In this document: piece by piece, positions 1 to 7,381 of the stretch
How positions within the stretch are numbered: the stretch's first letter is position 1
Layout: every line of letters begins with the position of its first letter
Source: Amoebophrya sp. AT5.2
Taxonomy: Eukaryota > Sar > Dinophyceae > Syndiniales > Amoebophryaceae
Assembly (NCBI GenBank): GCA_005223375.1
Contig: RXOD01006223.1
Span: 1-10,908 of the forward strand
DNA: 10,908 nt
Reading direction: 5' to 3'
Made by a program: the position numbers and the translations under genes
The notes under the pieces: generated by a model
What the model was told of the DNA's origin: nothing
What the model saw: the letters and a program-made list of their open reading frames with translations, nothing else
The model's database searches: none

Positions 1-161
1 TGTCGGATCGCTTCAGAATCAGCTTCGCGGACCGCGCTCGCGCTTGAGATTTTCCGACGCCATCGCGCGCATTTTTTAGCCAGTGGCATCGCTTTGACTG
101 TTCCCACTTAATACGCGTCTAGCAGATCGCTTGGACCGTCGGGCAATCAAAGTCGCTTGCT

Positions 162-190
162 CCTTGCGTCTGATGTTGTTTGACGCAAGG
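162..190. repeat. Perfect 9-bp inverted repeat (hairpin)
   Basis: The arms CCTTGCGTC (162-170) and GACGCAAGG (182-190) are exact reverse complements around an 11-base loop. There is no T-run after it and no flanking gene end that would make it a known terminator type. It could be a structured RNA element, a protein-binding palindrome or chance; only the symmetry is seen. Confidence 0.5.
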
Positions 191-371
191 GCACTGATGG
201 CTGGCAGAACCAGTTTAGGTAGCTCTCCCTATGATCCCCTGTAAAAATTGCATCGATTTTTTCGCAAGTTCCACGAGGATAAGGCTCGGCGGGGTTATTT
301 CTCACCTAAGCGCTTTTAGCAGCAACAGCAAGTGATTAGTAGCCTTTCAAATCGAAGGCAGTTGAAGCTCT

Positions 372-396
372 TTGCTGCGCGTACTGAGCGCAGTAG
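372..396. repeat. Hairpin with 6-bp GC-rich core
   Basis: CTGCGC (375-380) pairs with GCGCAG (388-393) across a 7-base loop. The stem can be extended outward by three pairs if G-U pairs are allowed in RNA. It is the second hairpin within about 230 bp of the 162-190 element. No function can be read from sequence alone. Confidence 0.4.
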
Positions 397-690
397 TGAT
401 GTTCATCTTCGTGCCGCACGCGCAGGGTGCGTGTTTATCTTTGTCGCTGCGCTTCGATGCGGATCTGAATTCGCTTGAAATGGATCAAAGTCTTCGGGAC
501 AGAGAAAGATCATAGCGTGGACGATCAAGAATCACAATTTTTTGATCACTCCACACGCATCGCAATTTATCGAGTTCACCGCGTACTTCGCGATAACAGC
601 AGCCATTTAACAATCTTGCAGAGGCAGTCAATATTTGCGCAGAGAGGCGACCGCATGCTTGCTTTGACGCTGCCACTTTATTCATTCACG

Positions 691-704
691 CTTGTTTTTT
701 GCAG
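691..704 (+). promoter_or_regulatory. Pyrimidine-tract AG acceptor before the first gene
   Basis: A T-rich run (CTTGTTTTTTGCAG) ends in a textbook 3' splice acceptor 17 bases before the ATG at 722. No donor or upstream exon is evident, so it may receive a trans-spliced leader, as in dinoflagellates, or close a 5' UTR intron. The site also argues that the in-frame TTG at 692 is not the start, because it would be removed from the mRNA. Confidence 0.45.
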
Positions 705-721
705 ATAGTGACCGAAAAAAA

Positions 722-1486
722 ATGGACGGCTGGGTGTCTTCCTGGAGCACAGACCCGTTAGCTGGCGTTGACGTTGCCGAAGCTGCCGCTGCCGCGGCCG
801 CTGCCAAAAAGACGGACCAAAAGAAGGCTCTCGCTGCGGCGAAGAAGTCGCTTCCTACCGCAACACTTCCGCCCGCCGCACCTGCCGGCGCCGCTCCGAA
901 AACAGCCGCGCAAAGTAGAATCGGCGCCAAGACCGAGAAGGTCGCGAAGAAAGGGGGTAAAACTCGCCGTGTGCAGTCGCAGCGCGAGCGGAGGGAGAGG
1001 GAGGAGTCTTCAGAGTCGCGGGATAGGGACGCTTTGCAGTCCGCGAGGAAGGCCGAGGCTCCCCGACGAACTGTTGTGTTCGAGGAGGGGACTCTCTCTG
1101 GCAATGAAGAAGGTAGTAGTGACGATTCCATGTCGGATTGGTCTGCGATGTCGGACGAAAGCGTGGAGGAGGGTTTCTGCTTTCGGGACGCTGCGGTGCA
1201 AAAGGAGTTTGCCACGGGTGCTTGTAATAAACACTCGGAACGACCGGGCACGGAGGTCATTGCTACGGAGCCACCGGCGAAGAAGCAGAAGAAGGTGGTG
1301 AAAAAGAGAAAGGTGCTTGCGATGAAGAAGAAAGCGGGTAGTTGTGCGGCGGCTGGTGGCGAGCAAGGACCAGTGCAGAAGCCGCTGCCGTTGGATTCTG
1401 CTGGCGGCACTGAGAAATCAGCAGCAAAGAAATCGACAAAGAAGCTGATGAACAAAAAAGTCATGAAGAAGGCCACCAAAAAGTGA
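722..1486 (+). CDS. Ala/Lys-rich low-complexity protein, probably nuclear
   Basis: This 254-residue protein has no domain I recognise. The start is the ATG at 722 in a strong context (AAAATGG), not the in-frame TTG at 692, which lies upstream of the CAG acceptor at 704. Visible parts in order: an eight-alanine run at residues 21-28; an Ala/Pro/Lys stretch (29-80); an Arg/Glu-rich segment (82-102); a Ser/Asp/Glu cluster with likely casein-kinase-2 sites (about 126-150); and a strongly basic C-terminal third with Lys clusters at 187-205 and 232-254 (PAKKQKK, VKKRK, ATKK) typical of nuclear or nucleolar localisation signals. Alternating acidic-Ser and Lys blocks are common in nucleolar and chromatin proteins, and the Ala/Lys tail loosely recalls histone H1 tails, but composition alone proves no homology. 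An antisense frame of similar length is the mirror of Lys-rich coding sequence and starts with no support. Confidence 0.65.
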   Translation: MDGWVSSWSTDPLAGVDVAEAAAAAAAAKKTDQKKALAAAKKSLPTATLPPAAPAGAAPKTAAQSRIGAKTEKVAKKGGKTRRVQSQRERREREESSESRDRDALQSARKAEAPRRTVVFEEGTLSGNEEGSSDDSMSDWSAMSDESVEEGFCFRDAAVQKEFATGACNKHSERPGTEVIATEPPAKKQKKVVKKRKVLAMKKKAGSCAAAGGEQGPVQKPLPLDSAGGTEKSAAKKSTKKLMNKKVMKKATKK

Positions 1487-2059
1487 AGCGCACCTGAAAA
1501 TAGCATTGTGCGCGTGCGGCGACCACACTTAGAAAAGACGTGACGAAAAGCTTTTTTTTGCGTGATGAGATTGTGAACGCGCAACCGAGAAAAAAAAAAC
1601 CGTCGTTGCGATTATGCGAAGAGAATTGTTCTGCATTGACTTACACACCCGGCGTTCATCTAGCATTCATGTGCTCTCGGTGCGACGTTTCTCCGCAAAA
1701 CTGGCTGGCTTAGCGCTACCTCCCTGCACTGCGATTAGCCAAACCAGGAAACAGTATTCCCCCACCCGTGGCGCTGGCGTCATCTTGAACAGTGTCAGCA
1801 ATTGCTGTTGAAGTGCCTCAACAACGAGGAAACGCAGTTTTGTCGTACTGAGGACCGACTGCATAAACTTTTAGTGCATGTAGAATTTCCTTTTCCATTG
1901 TCGTCCCCGAATTTTTGCTCAGCTCTTGCTGAACTTACGGCATAATTTGCACTTACACGACTTAGGCTCACCACGAACCAGTTCGCAATCGCCGCTGTGC
2001 TATGCCCACCGATGCGATCTTCACCGACGCAACCTGCGCCAGCCCTCTAAGGAAGCAGC
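1487..2059. other. Intergenic stretch
   Basis: No supported gene. A poly-A run of nine lies inside a weak stem: CGCAAC at 1580-1585 pairs with GTTGCG at 1605-1610, about 95 bp after the stop codon of the preceding gene. Short open frames here (for example from the ATG at 1614) have no protein-like character. Two AG sites precede the next gene, at about 1963-1964 after a pyrimidine-rich stretch and at 2057-2058 directly before its ATG; both are candidate 3' splice sites. Confidence 0.5.
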
Positions 2060-3214
2060 ATGCCGCGCGAGAAGTGGCACCATAGGCCTGGCGACCAGGC
2101 TCGCGGCCACCATTACGTTGAGGAAGAGCAGGCGCGGCAACCAGCTCACCAGCCAGTTAGTCACTTCTTTCTCGACGACAGTTCCGTCAGTTCTGTCAAC
2201 AATAGTCCTGCCCCTTCCGCAGCTGTTGCAATGCCATCCTCCTCCTCAACATGTTCGTGGGATGCTGCTAGCTGGCTACAACGATTCCACGGCGCCAAAG
2301 GCCGCGACAATGGGTGGGCAGACCTGAAGAGACTCCGGGAGGCCGTGGCGAAGTGGAATCGGGTTAATTTCAGGAGGGAACCGATGCCGCGAACGTTTCC
2401 CGTCCCGTGGAACGAGGGGCGCGACGTGCACGCATTTTTGAGCGGACTCGCCTCACAGAATCCTCATCCGCAAAAGAGGGGCGCTCTCTCGTTTATGGTG
2501 GCCACCACATCGGAGGCTGTGTGCCACTTCAACCGCGTCGACGGAAAAGCCTGCGCCGCGCTGAACTACGCGAACGGCTTCCACCCGGGCGGCGGCTACA
2601 AATCGGGGAGCAAAGCACAGGAAGAGGACCTGTGCCGCCAGTTCGGTACCTACTTCGTGAGCATGGACCAGGAATACCGAAAGCAATCCGGCTACCCGTT
2701 CGGCCCCGGGCTCACGCCGGACGCGCGCGACAATGGGAAGTACAGTAACGTGCTGCTCACGGAGGACGTTGTCTGCCACCGAGCGGGAGAGAACACCGGG
2801 TACCGCGTGTTAGAGCCGCGCGAGCGCTTCCGGTGCGCGATGATCGCCGCGGCCGCACCGAACGTGAAGCGGCGGGAGCCGTTCGACGTCGACGGAGTAA
2901 AAAACGGCATGCTCAACATAATCACGTGCCCGCAGCGAGTAGGGACGCCGGCTCTGTGCTACGACGTGCTGGTGCTGGGCGCGTGGGGCTGCGGCGCGTT
3001 CGGCTGCGACAGCCAGCAGATGAGCACTTTGTTTGCGCAGGTGATCACGCAATATAAATTGTGGGAGCTGTACGACGAAATCTGCTTCGCGGTGCCAAAC
3101 TTTCCGGGCGCGCCAGGGGCGCAAAATCACCTGATCTACGAGCAAGTGCTGCGGCAGGTCTTCGCGGAAAAGTTGGAGAAGAGGGAGCTGGCGCCGGACG
3201 CAGCAGGTGCGTGA
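2060..3214 (+). CDS. Microbial-type poly(ADP-ribose) glycohydrolase (macrodomain)
   Basis: The predicted 384-residue enzyme should cleave ribose-ribose bonds in poly(ADP-ribose), reversing ADP-ribosylation in nucleus or cytosol. The PARG signature GGG-x7-QEE is present: Gly177-179 and Gln187-Glu188-Glu189 in NGFHPGGGYKSGSKAQEEDL, where the second Glu of the pair is the catalytic acid in characterised family members. Other family landmarks are NYANG at 169-173, SNVLLTEDVVCHR (229-241), the AAAAPN segment (263-268) and VLGAWGCGAFGC (305-316), which forms the C-terminal phosphate-binding loop in macrodomains. This layout matches the microbial PARG family (DUF2263/TIGR02452) better than long animal PARGs. 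Residues 1-65 are His/Gln/Ser-rich and probably disordered. An in-frame TAA at 2048-2050 fixes the ATG at 2060 as the earliest start in this exon. No intron is needed. The domain runs to near the C terminus, so the gene looks intact. Confidence 0.9.
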   Translation: MPREKWHHRPGDQARGHHYVEEEQARQPAHQPVSHFFLDDSSVSSVNNSPAPSAAVAMPSSSSTCSWDAASWLQRFHGAKGRDNGWADLKRLREAVAKWNRVNFRREPMPRTFPVPWNEGRDVHAFLSGLASQNPHPQKRGALSFMVATTSEAVCHFNRVDGKACAALNYANGFHPGGGYKSGSKAQEEDLCRQFGTYFVSMDQEYRKQSGYPFGPGLTPDARDNGKYSNVLLTEDVVCHRAGENTGYRVLEPRERFRCAMIAAAAPNVKRREPFDVDGVKNGMLNIITCPQRVGTPALCYDVLVLGAWGCGAFGCDSQQMSTLFAQVITQYKLWELYDEICFAVPNFPGAPGAQNHLIYEQVLRQVFAEKLEKRELAPDAAGA

Positions 3215-3747
3215 CAGTGGCGGCGGCGGCGGTGGGTTGGCTGTGAAAGAAAGAAGAAGGCGCTCCCTGTGATGCATGGCAACACAGTGGAACCGTGTAC
3301 GCACTGACTTACCTGCTGTGGAAGAAGGCAAGTCCGACGTTGGTGCTGAAGGAGCGCCATGCACGCACTTAAATGTACGAAAAATTATGAATCTACGTAC
3401 TGAATCGAAGATACGCAACTGTGTTCGTGTTCGTGACATAGCTTGTCGCTATTTCTTTTACGCAGAAACGCCATAAAGCGCTGTCGTGGTTCGTGCATCT
3501 CTCTGCGCTTCTGTTGCCGCGGTGCGTTGTCGTCCGATCGTCGCTTTGTGCCATTCGCCGCTACCATCGCCACTACGCCAACTCACGCAGTGCAATCAGA
3601 GATTTCCAACACGACATACGCCGTTTCACGCCGTCTGAGCATGGGAATAATCTACTTTCGTTTCGTAGACACCGAGCTTCATATGCATACTCACAACCTC
3701 TCAACTTCAATACGAAATTCGCTATTTATTTGGTCGTGCAAATTCAC
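3215..3747. other. Intergenic or 5' UTR stretch with a strong acceptor site
   Basis: A short GGC-repeat tract follows the preceding stop codon (about 3219-3236). A good acceptor (TATTTCTTTTACGCAG) ends at 3465. The frame that later codes for the 3748-4083 protein is open from 3442 onward, without an ATG until 3748. A short open frame at 3641-3754 (37 residues) overlaps that ATG. The stretch is most simply 3' UTR plus promoter plus a long 5' leader, but part could be coding if an upstream exon is spliced in (see findings). Confidence 0.4.
3452..3465 (+). promoter_or_regulatory. Pyrimidine-tract AG acceptor
   Basis: A T/C-rich run ends in ACGCAG at 3460-3465, a credible 3' splice site. If used, it leaves a 282-base leader before the ATG at 3748, or it accepts a small coding exon from 3276-3374 through a 91-bp GT-AG intron. 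The next base is A, unlike the G found after all four supported cis introns in the window, which weakens the cis-intron reading. Confidence 0.35.
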
Positions 3748-4083
3748 ATGGTGAGGAAGAACCTCCGGACCGCATCCGCAGCGGCTACGACCCGGCGTTT
3801 CCGCTGTTCACTGCAACTTGTACTTCAGGCCGCGGGGAAACAAGCCGGCATTTTCGTGGAGGTAGACGACGTATCAAGTTCAAGTGCAGCCGCGAGCAAG
3901 GCCACGGGACTGATTTTGCGGGGACAGAAAATTCCGCTGCCGAGGAAGGATTTGGGCGAGGGATCAAAATGGGTTCTGGAAAGATATACAGGAGCGCGGG
4001 GAGAGGCCTTTGCCGCGTCGGGCGCGCCAAGTTTTGACGCGGTCGGGTTTTCCGTCTCGGTGGGGCTGTTGAAACAGGTTTGA
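3748..4083 (+). CDS. Small hypothetical protein with presequence-like N terminus
   Basis: A tentative 111-residue protein of unknown family. The ATG at 3748 (CACATGG) is the first ATG in a frame open since 3442. The first 40 residues are rich in Arg, Ala, Ser and Thr with no acidic residue (beginning MVRKNLRTAS), which resembles a mitochondrial targeting presequence. The rest includes a likely strand, GIFVEVDD, a Ser/Ala linker, and a segment with LILRGQKIPLPRKDLGEG. There is no transmembrane helix and no motif I recognise. Gap lengths on both sides (533 and 616 bp) fit the spacing of surer genes, and codon choice is similar to theirs. It may instead be the 3' part of a longer spliced gene starting at 3276. 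A hairpin lies 24 bases after the stop. Confidence 0.4.
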   Translation: MVRKNLRTASAAATTRRFRCSLQLVLQAAGKQAGIFVEVDDVSSSSAAASKATGLILRGQKIPLPRKDLGEGSKWVLERYTGARGEAFAASGAPSFDAVGFSVSVGLLKQV

Positions 4084-4699
4084 GGGGACCAAGTACAACC
4101 GGAAGGCCTCGGAAGGACCGAGGGTTCGACGCAGGTGTTGTACGCATTCCATGTAAGAACAAGTATCCCGACTCCGAATCAATGAACCCCGTTGGAAATG
4201 AAGCTTCTCCCCACATGACATTCCGCACAAGTTGCTTGCCTCGACATAATTTCGGAGGTTTTCGGATATCCTTCCTGCGATGCTTTCCTTTTGCCGGAGC
4301 ATAGTGTATGCGTATGTGCACGAGTAGAAGTACACAGTCTATACATCGATCTGTCGATTCTCAGACGCCCGAATTTCGCACAAGTTCGAGTGCAGCGGTA
4401 TGAAGAGGGGATTCCAGATAGGAGACCTTGGACTCGAAGAGACCGGCTTGCTTTCTGAGTTGTCGTGCCCGTCGTACTTCTCGTAGAGCGGTTCTAGAAT
4501 TTCGTTGAGAGCTCGCTTCAAAGACCGGAGCCAGACCCGCAGTAAGTATTGTTGCGTGCCGCCCGCTCACTTTCGCCATCTGCCGCGCTGCATCTTCGTA
4601 GTACAGAATAAGTACTTTCTTAAGTGTCTCTACTCCGGATGAGAACGCGCATTCTACTTCGGTGGTCGCAGCCTGATATCATCCCTCAATCACGCATGA
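4084..4699. other. Intergenic stretch and 5' leader of the DHHC gene
   Basis: No certain gene. A hairpin sits at 4107-4123. A near-consensus splice donor (GCA|GTAAGTATT, GT at 4542) and an AG at 4670-4671 define a possible 130-bp intron in the 5' leader of the DHHC gene. On the minus strand, a 72-codon frame starting with ATG at 4579 and ending at 4361 has helix-like composition, discussed as a finding but not called as a gene. Confidence 0.4.
4107..4123. repeat. 6-bp GC-rich hairpin after a stop codon
   Basis: CCTCGG (4107-4112) and CCGAGG (4118-4123) are perfect reverse complements around a 5-base loop, 24 bases after the stop codon at 4081-4083. It has a 6-bp stem like the metazoan histone 3' stem-loop, but loop length and flanks do not match that element. 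It may be a 3' UTR structure or chance. Confidence 0.35.
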
Positions 4700-4740
4700 A
4701 TGTTTTATCAAGAGTCGCCGTCGCCCGACGGCCTCGATAA
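4696..4740 (+). other. Short uORF overlapping the DHHC start codon
   Basis: An ATG at 4696 lies four bases before the main ATG, in a different frame (ATGAATG), and opens a 14-codon frame that stops at 4738-4740. A scanning ribosome would meet it first. The main start is still secure because an in-frame TGA (4697-4699) directly precedes it. The uORF could lower translation of the palmitoyltransferase; this is inference from arrangement. Confidence 0.4.
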
Positions 4741-7381
4741 AATCGAGGATCCTTTCGAGGACCGAGAGCTTTTCGAGGACCGAGAGCTGTTCGAGGACCG
4801 GCCGCAGCCACGGTTTGATCAGGGCGCGTCGCTTTTGACACAAGACCACTCCTTCAGTACACCCTCGCCGGTCGTTCGACCCTTCGGGACGCCTGCTTTG
4901 GAGGTGCCGCGGGAAGTATACCCACAACCGGAGCAGACTCCGCTGTTCAATCAAAACAGCAACAACTACGTTGTCACGCCGCAGAAGAAGCAGCTCGGGT
5001 CAGAGCAGGCTGGCGGTAGTTCTTCCTCGGCTTCCCCGTTCGTTGTCGTCAGCGCGTCGGCGACTCCTCGAGGGGCTTCCAATACTTTTTCCGCGCTACC
5101 GCCGAGCCGCCCCGTCGCCGCACAAGTGGGGCGGAGCCAACTCAGTCCTTCCACAGGCGGAGTCGCAAACGGACCAGGACTAGCACGTTGCGACGACCAA
5201 GATCGCAACGCCGATCACGAAAGAAGTGGAGCGAGCAGCGCGGGCGACAGTAGCTCGAAAGGATCGCCGGAGGGCGGGTATCAGATCGGGCGAGAGATCG
5301 TTTTCTACACACTCCGAAGTATCCAGGACAGGCTAGCGCACGAAAGTAAAAGCGCCGAAGCTAGACCGCGGCCGAAGCCGAAAGAACCGATCGCCGTTTC
5401 CCCTCCCCTGACCGAGCAAGGGGGCACGACTACCAACAGAGCAGGCCAGCGCAGAACCGGCGCAACAAGTGCAAGCGATCGCCAGCAAGCGGCCCCGCCG
5501 CCTCCGGGATTCGGGCAAGCGCTCTACTCGGTAACCAGCAACTTCTTCTCGAAGTGGGTCGGGGGTGGAACTGGGAGAGTGAGCAGTTTCGGTCATCCAC
5601 CAGGAACCGGAACTGGTCCCCACGGCGGTGCGAAGCACCACAACCACGGCGGGAAGAAGTACAAACCGCTTTCCACCGAGCTTTCCGATTTCACGGGTAC
5701 CAGCAACAGCTCCTGCACCGACACCCGGCTCACGCGCGAGCGAAGAATGTCGATCGGGCAGATTATCGGCGACCCGACTTACGGGATGGACGGGAGTCCC
5801 ACGTCGAACCCGGAGGAGATGGTTAGTGCCGGCGCTTCGTCCTCGTCCACGACGGCCTCGTCAGGGGGTCCGGGAGCAAGAGCAGGCTCATACTACTATC
5901 ACGCCAGCCACGACAAAGGTTTCAACCAGCAGGTTCTGCCCGGCGGCAGGGCGAATGACCACGACGACGACGATATTAGTCCCCCGGACCTGGTCGACGA
6001 CGGCATACCGTTTTGCGGCGACAGTAGCATGACGTGGCAGCAGTGCGCGAACCGCATCTGCTTCCGGAGTTGCGTCCGCTGCATGAAGTGCTTCGACTAC
6101 GTGCTGCGCGCGCTCGGCCCGCTGCTCGTGATTTTGGCCTTCTGCCTGTATGCATTCTGCACGTGGAGCTACCTCAAGTACGCCGCACCGGCCATGGAAA
6201 TCGATGAGGTCACCAGGTTTTGCGACGTGGCGCTGGGACTTTTCATCCTTGGGAACATCCTCTACAACCACTGGTCGGCCATACGGACGAACCCGGGAAA
6301 CCCGCCAAAGTATTCATTTAGTCATCTCTGCTTTGAGTACTTTATTAATACAACTACTTGGACTAATATTCATTGTGCACAGTCTGTATTCAGTATTTTT
6401 CATCTTCAGGAGCACCATAGTGTCTTTCTTGAAGTGGACGACTGCGCCTCTGAGCTTTCTGATACTTTGCCCTCGCGTCCCCGCCGTTCAGGTACGAAGC
6501 GAATAACGACGAGCTGAATGAAATGCTGGAAGCACGGGTGCTAGACGTTCCGCACGACCTCGAGTCGGGGATGCCGAAGATCTGCCACAAGTGCGACAGG
6601 ATCAAGCCTCTGCGCGCGCACCACTGCTCCGTGTGCGGCAAGTGCATCAACAAAATGGACCACCACTGCCCGTGGATCAACAACTGCGTTGGTATATAAA
6701 TAAAGAATGTAGCTTCGGAGTTGTTTTTGGTTTTCTCGAGGTGGAGCAGCAGCATTTTCAATGTGACGATGGATCATCATACGAAAATCGCCAGGTTTCG
6801 GGAACTACCAGTATTTCGTGCTCTTTTTGTTCTGGCTGTACTGTGGGACTGTGTTTGTGCTCGCGACGGCCTTCCCGCAGTTCTACGAAATCATGTACCG
6901 CCCGGAGCGCAGCCGGCACCGCGTGTTCCAGTCGAGAGAATACGTGGGATTCATGTAATCGGATACGTGACAAGCGTTTGGTTTTCTAGTTCCCTTTTTG
7001 CTTTTGCATTTATTTGGGATCTACCCGTGGTGTCTTCGTCGTGACGGCGATACCTTGTGCTGTCTGATCGCGACGATCGCGTCTCACTCCGGATTTGCTC
7101 TTTGCAGGTACGTTCTGTGCGCATCGATCAATGTCGGGATATCGATTTTGGGCGGCTTCCACCTCTACCTCCTGCTGACGAACCAGACAACAATTGAGTT
7201 CCAGATCCGCTTTGCCACGAGGCGGAGCCAGCGGAACGAATACGATCTCGGACCTCTGTACAACTACCGTCAGGTCATGGGCGACTCGTGTCTGTTCGGC
7301 TGTTTTCCTTGGCTGGGGAAATCAAAAAGAAGGCCGGAGGAGGGGTTGAGCTTTCCAAAGGCGACGAGGTTCCACATTTGA
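4700..7381 (+). CDS. DHHC palmitoyltransferase, four exons, 747 residues
   Basis: The predicted protein S-acyltransferase attaches palmitate to cysteines of substrate proteins at a membrane. Exons are 4700-6309, 6492-6691, 6795-6954 and 7108-7381; joining them gives 2244 bases in one frame. Residues 1-460 form a disordered Ser/Gly/Pro-rich extension with an acidic repeat (FEDREL) near 19-32. Helices: about 472-492 and 509-528, then TNPGNPP (530-536, the usual post-TM2 proline motif). The Cys-rich zinc domain spans Cys568 to Cys602, with the catalytic Asp593-His594-His595-Cys596 followed by PWINNCVG. Helices 3 and 4 lie at about 611-634 and 657-681, followed by the TTxE motif (TTIE, 684-687) and a PaCCT-like NYRQVMGD segment at 709-716. 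All expected family motifs are present, so it should be active. Family members are often 300-500 residues; the extra length is the N-terminal extension, perhaps for targeting or substrate binding. The four-helix topology puts both termini in the cytosol. Confidence 0.93.
4753..4800 (+). repeat. Tandem 18-bp repeat in the DHHC coding region
   Basis: Two identical 18-base units (4753-4770 and 4771-4788) are followed by 11 of 12 matching bases (4789-4800), encoding [16 protein letters not shown]. The identity at DNA level, including third codon positions, suggests recent slippage or duplication. A degenerate copy (IEDP) precedes it. The repeat adds charge to the disordered N terminus of the palmitoyltransferase and may vary in copy number between strains. 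Confidence 0.85.
6310..6491 (+). other. Intron 1 of the DHHC gene (GT-AG, 182 bp)
   Basis: The donor is CAAA|GTATTC and the acceptor GTTCAG|GTACG. Removal joins NPGNPPK to [10 protein letters not shown] and restores the frame into the zinc domain. It lies in phase 2. If retained, the frame stays open to a TGA at 6515-6517 and yields a 605-residue product with two helices but no DHHC domain. Confidence 0.9.
6692..6794 (+). other. Intron 2 of the DHHC gene (GT-AG, 103 bp)
   Basis: The donor is GTTG|GTATAT and the acceptor CGCCAG|GTTTCG. Removal gives the conserved [12 protein letters not shown] junction right after the DHHC motif, as in typical family members. It lies in phase 1. The intron is A/T-rich compared with the exons and contains in-frame stops. 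Confidence 0.92.
6955..7107 (+). other. Intron 3 of the DHHC gene (GT-AG, 153 bp)
   Basis: The donor is TTCAT|GTAATC and the acceptor TTTGCAG|GTACG after a pyrimidine-rich tract. Removal joins EYVGFM to [10 protein letters not shown] and produces the fourth membrane helix and TTxE motif in frame. It lies in phase 2. Without splicing, the reading frame stops at once (TAA at 6956-6958). Confidence 0.92.

Larger units (their letters stand above)
1..721. other. Non-coding upstream stretch, or edge of an upstream gene
   Basis: No convincing coding region was found. The first frame is open from base 1 to a TAA at 109-111 and could be the tail of an upstream gene, but its 36 residues resemble nothing I know. 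The stretch holds two good hairpins (162-190 and 372-396) and ends in a T-rich run with a CAG acceptor at 702-704, just before the first gene. No tRNA-like or rRNA-like segment was recognised. The spacing matches the gaps between the other genes, so this probably is promoter, 3' UTR and 5' UTR sequence. Confidence 0.5.

Noticed and set aside
692..721. TTG at 692 as start of the first gene
   Set aside because: It lies upstream of the CAG acceptor at 704, and an ATG in strong context is in frame at 722.
682..1584. Minus-strand 300-codon open frame opposite the Ala/Lys-rich gene
   Set aside because: It is the complement of Lys/Ala/Ser-rich coding sequence, giving Phe/Ser/Ala-rich sequence with no domain. 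The + frame has a strong start context, an acceptor 17 bases upstream and nuclear-type motifs.
1926..2327. 133-codon + frame overlapping the start of the glycohydrolase gene
   Set aside because: It is out of frame with the conserved enzyme and has no recognisable composition or motif.
2810..3439. Minus-strand 209-codon frame and a perfect minus-strand donor motif near 3310
   Set aside because: It mainly mirrors the glycohydrolase coding region, whose + frame carries clear family motifs. An isolated donor-like motif without acceptor or protein support is expected by chance.
6150..6506. Hydrophobic + frame across DHHC intron 1, as a possible extra membrane-helix exon
   Set aside because: DHHC enzymes go from TM2 and the TNPGNPP motif straight to the Cys-rich domain; the Leu/Phe-rich translation comes from the pyrimidine-rich intron, and removing the whole 182 bp gives a perfect family match.
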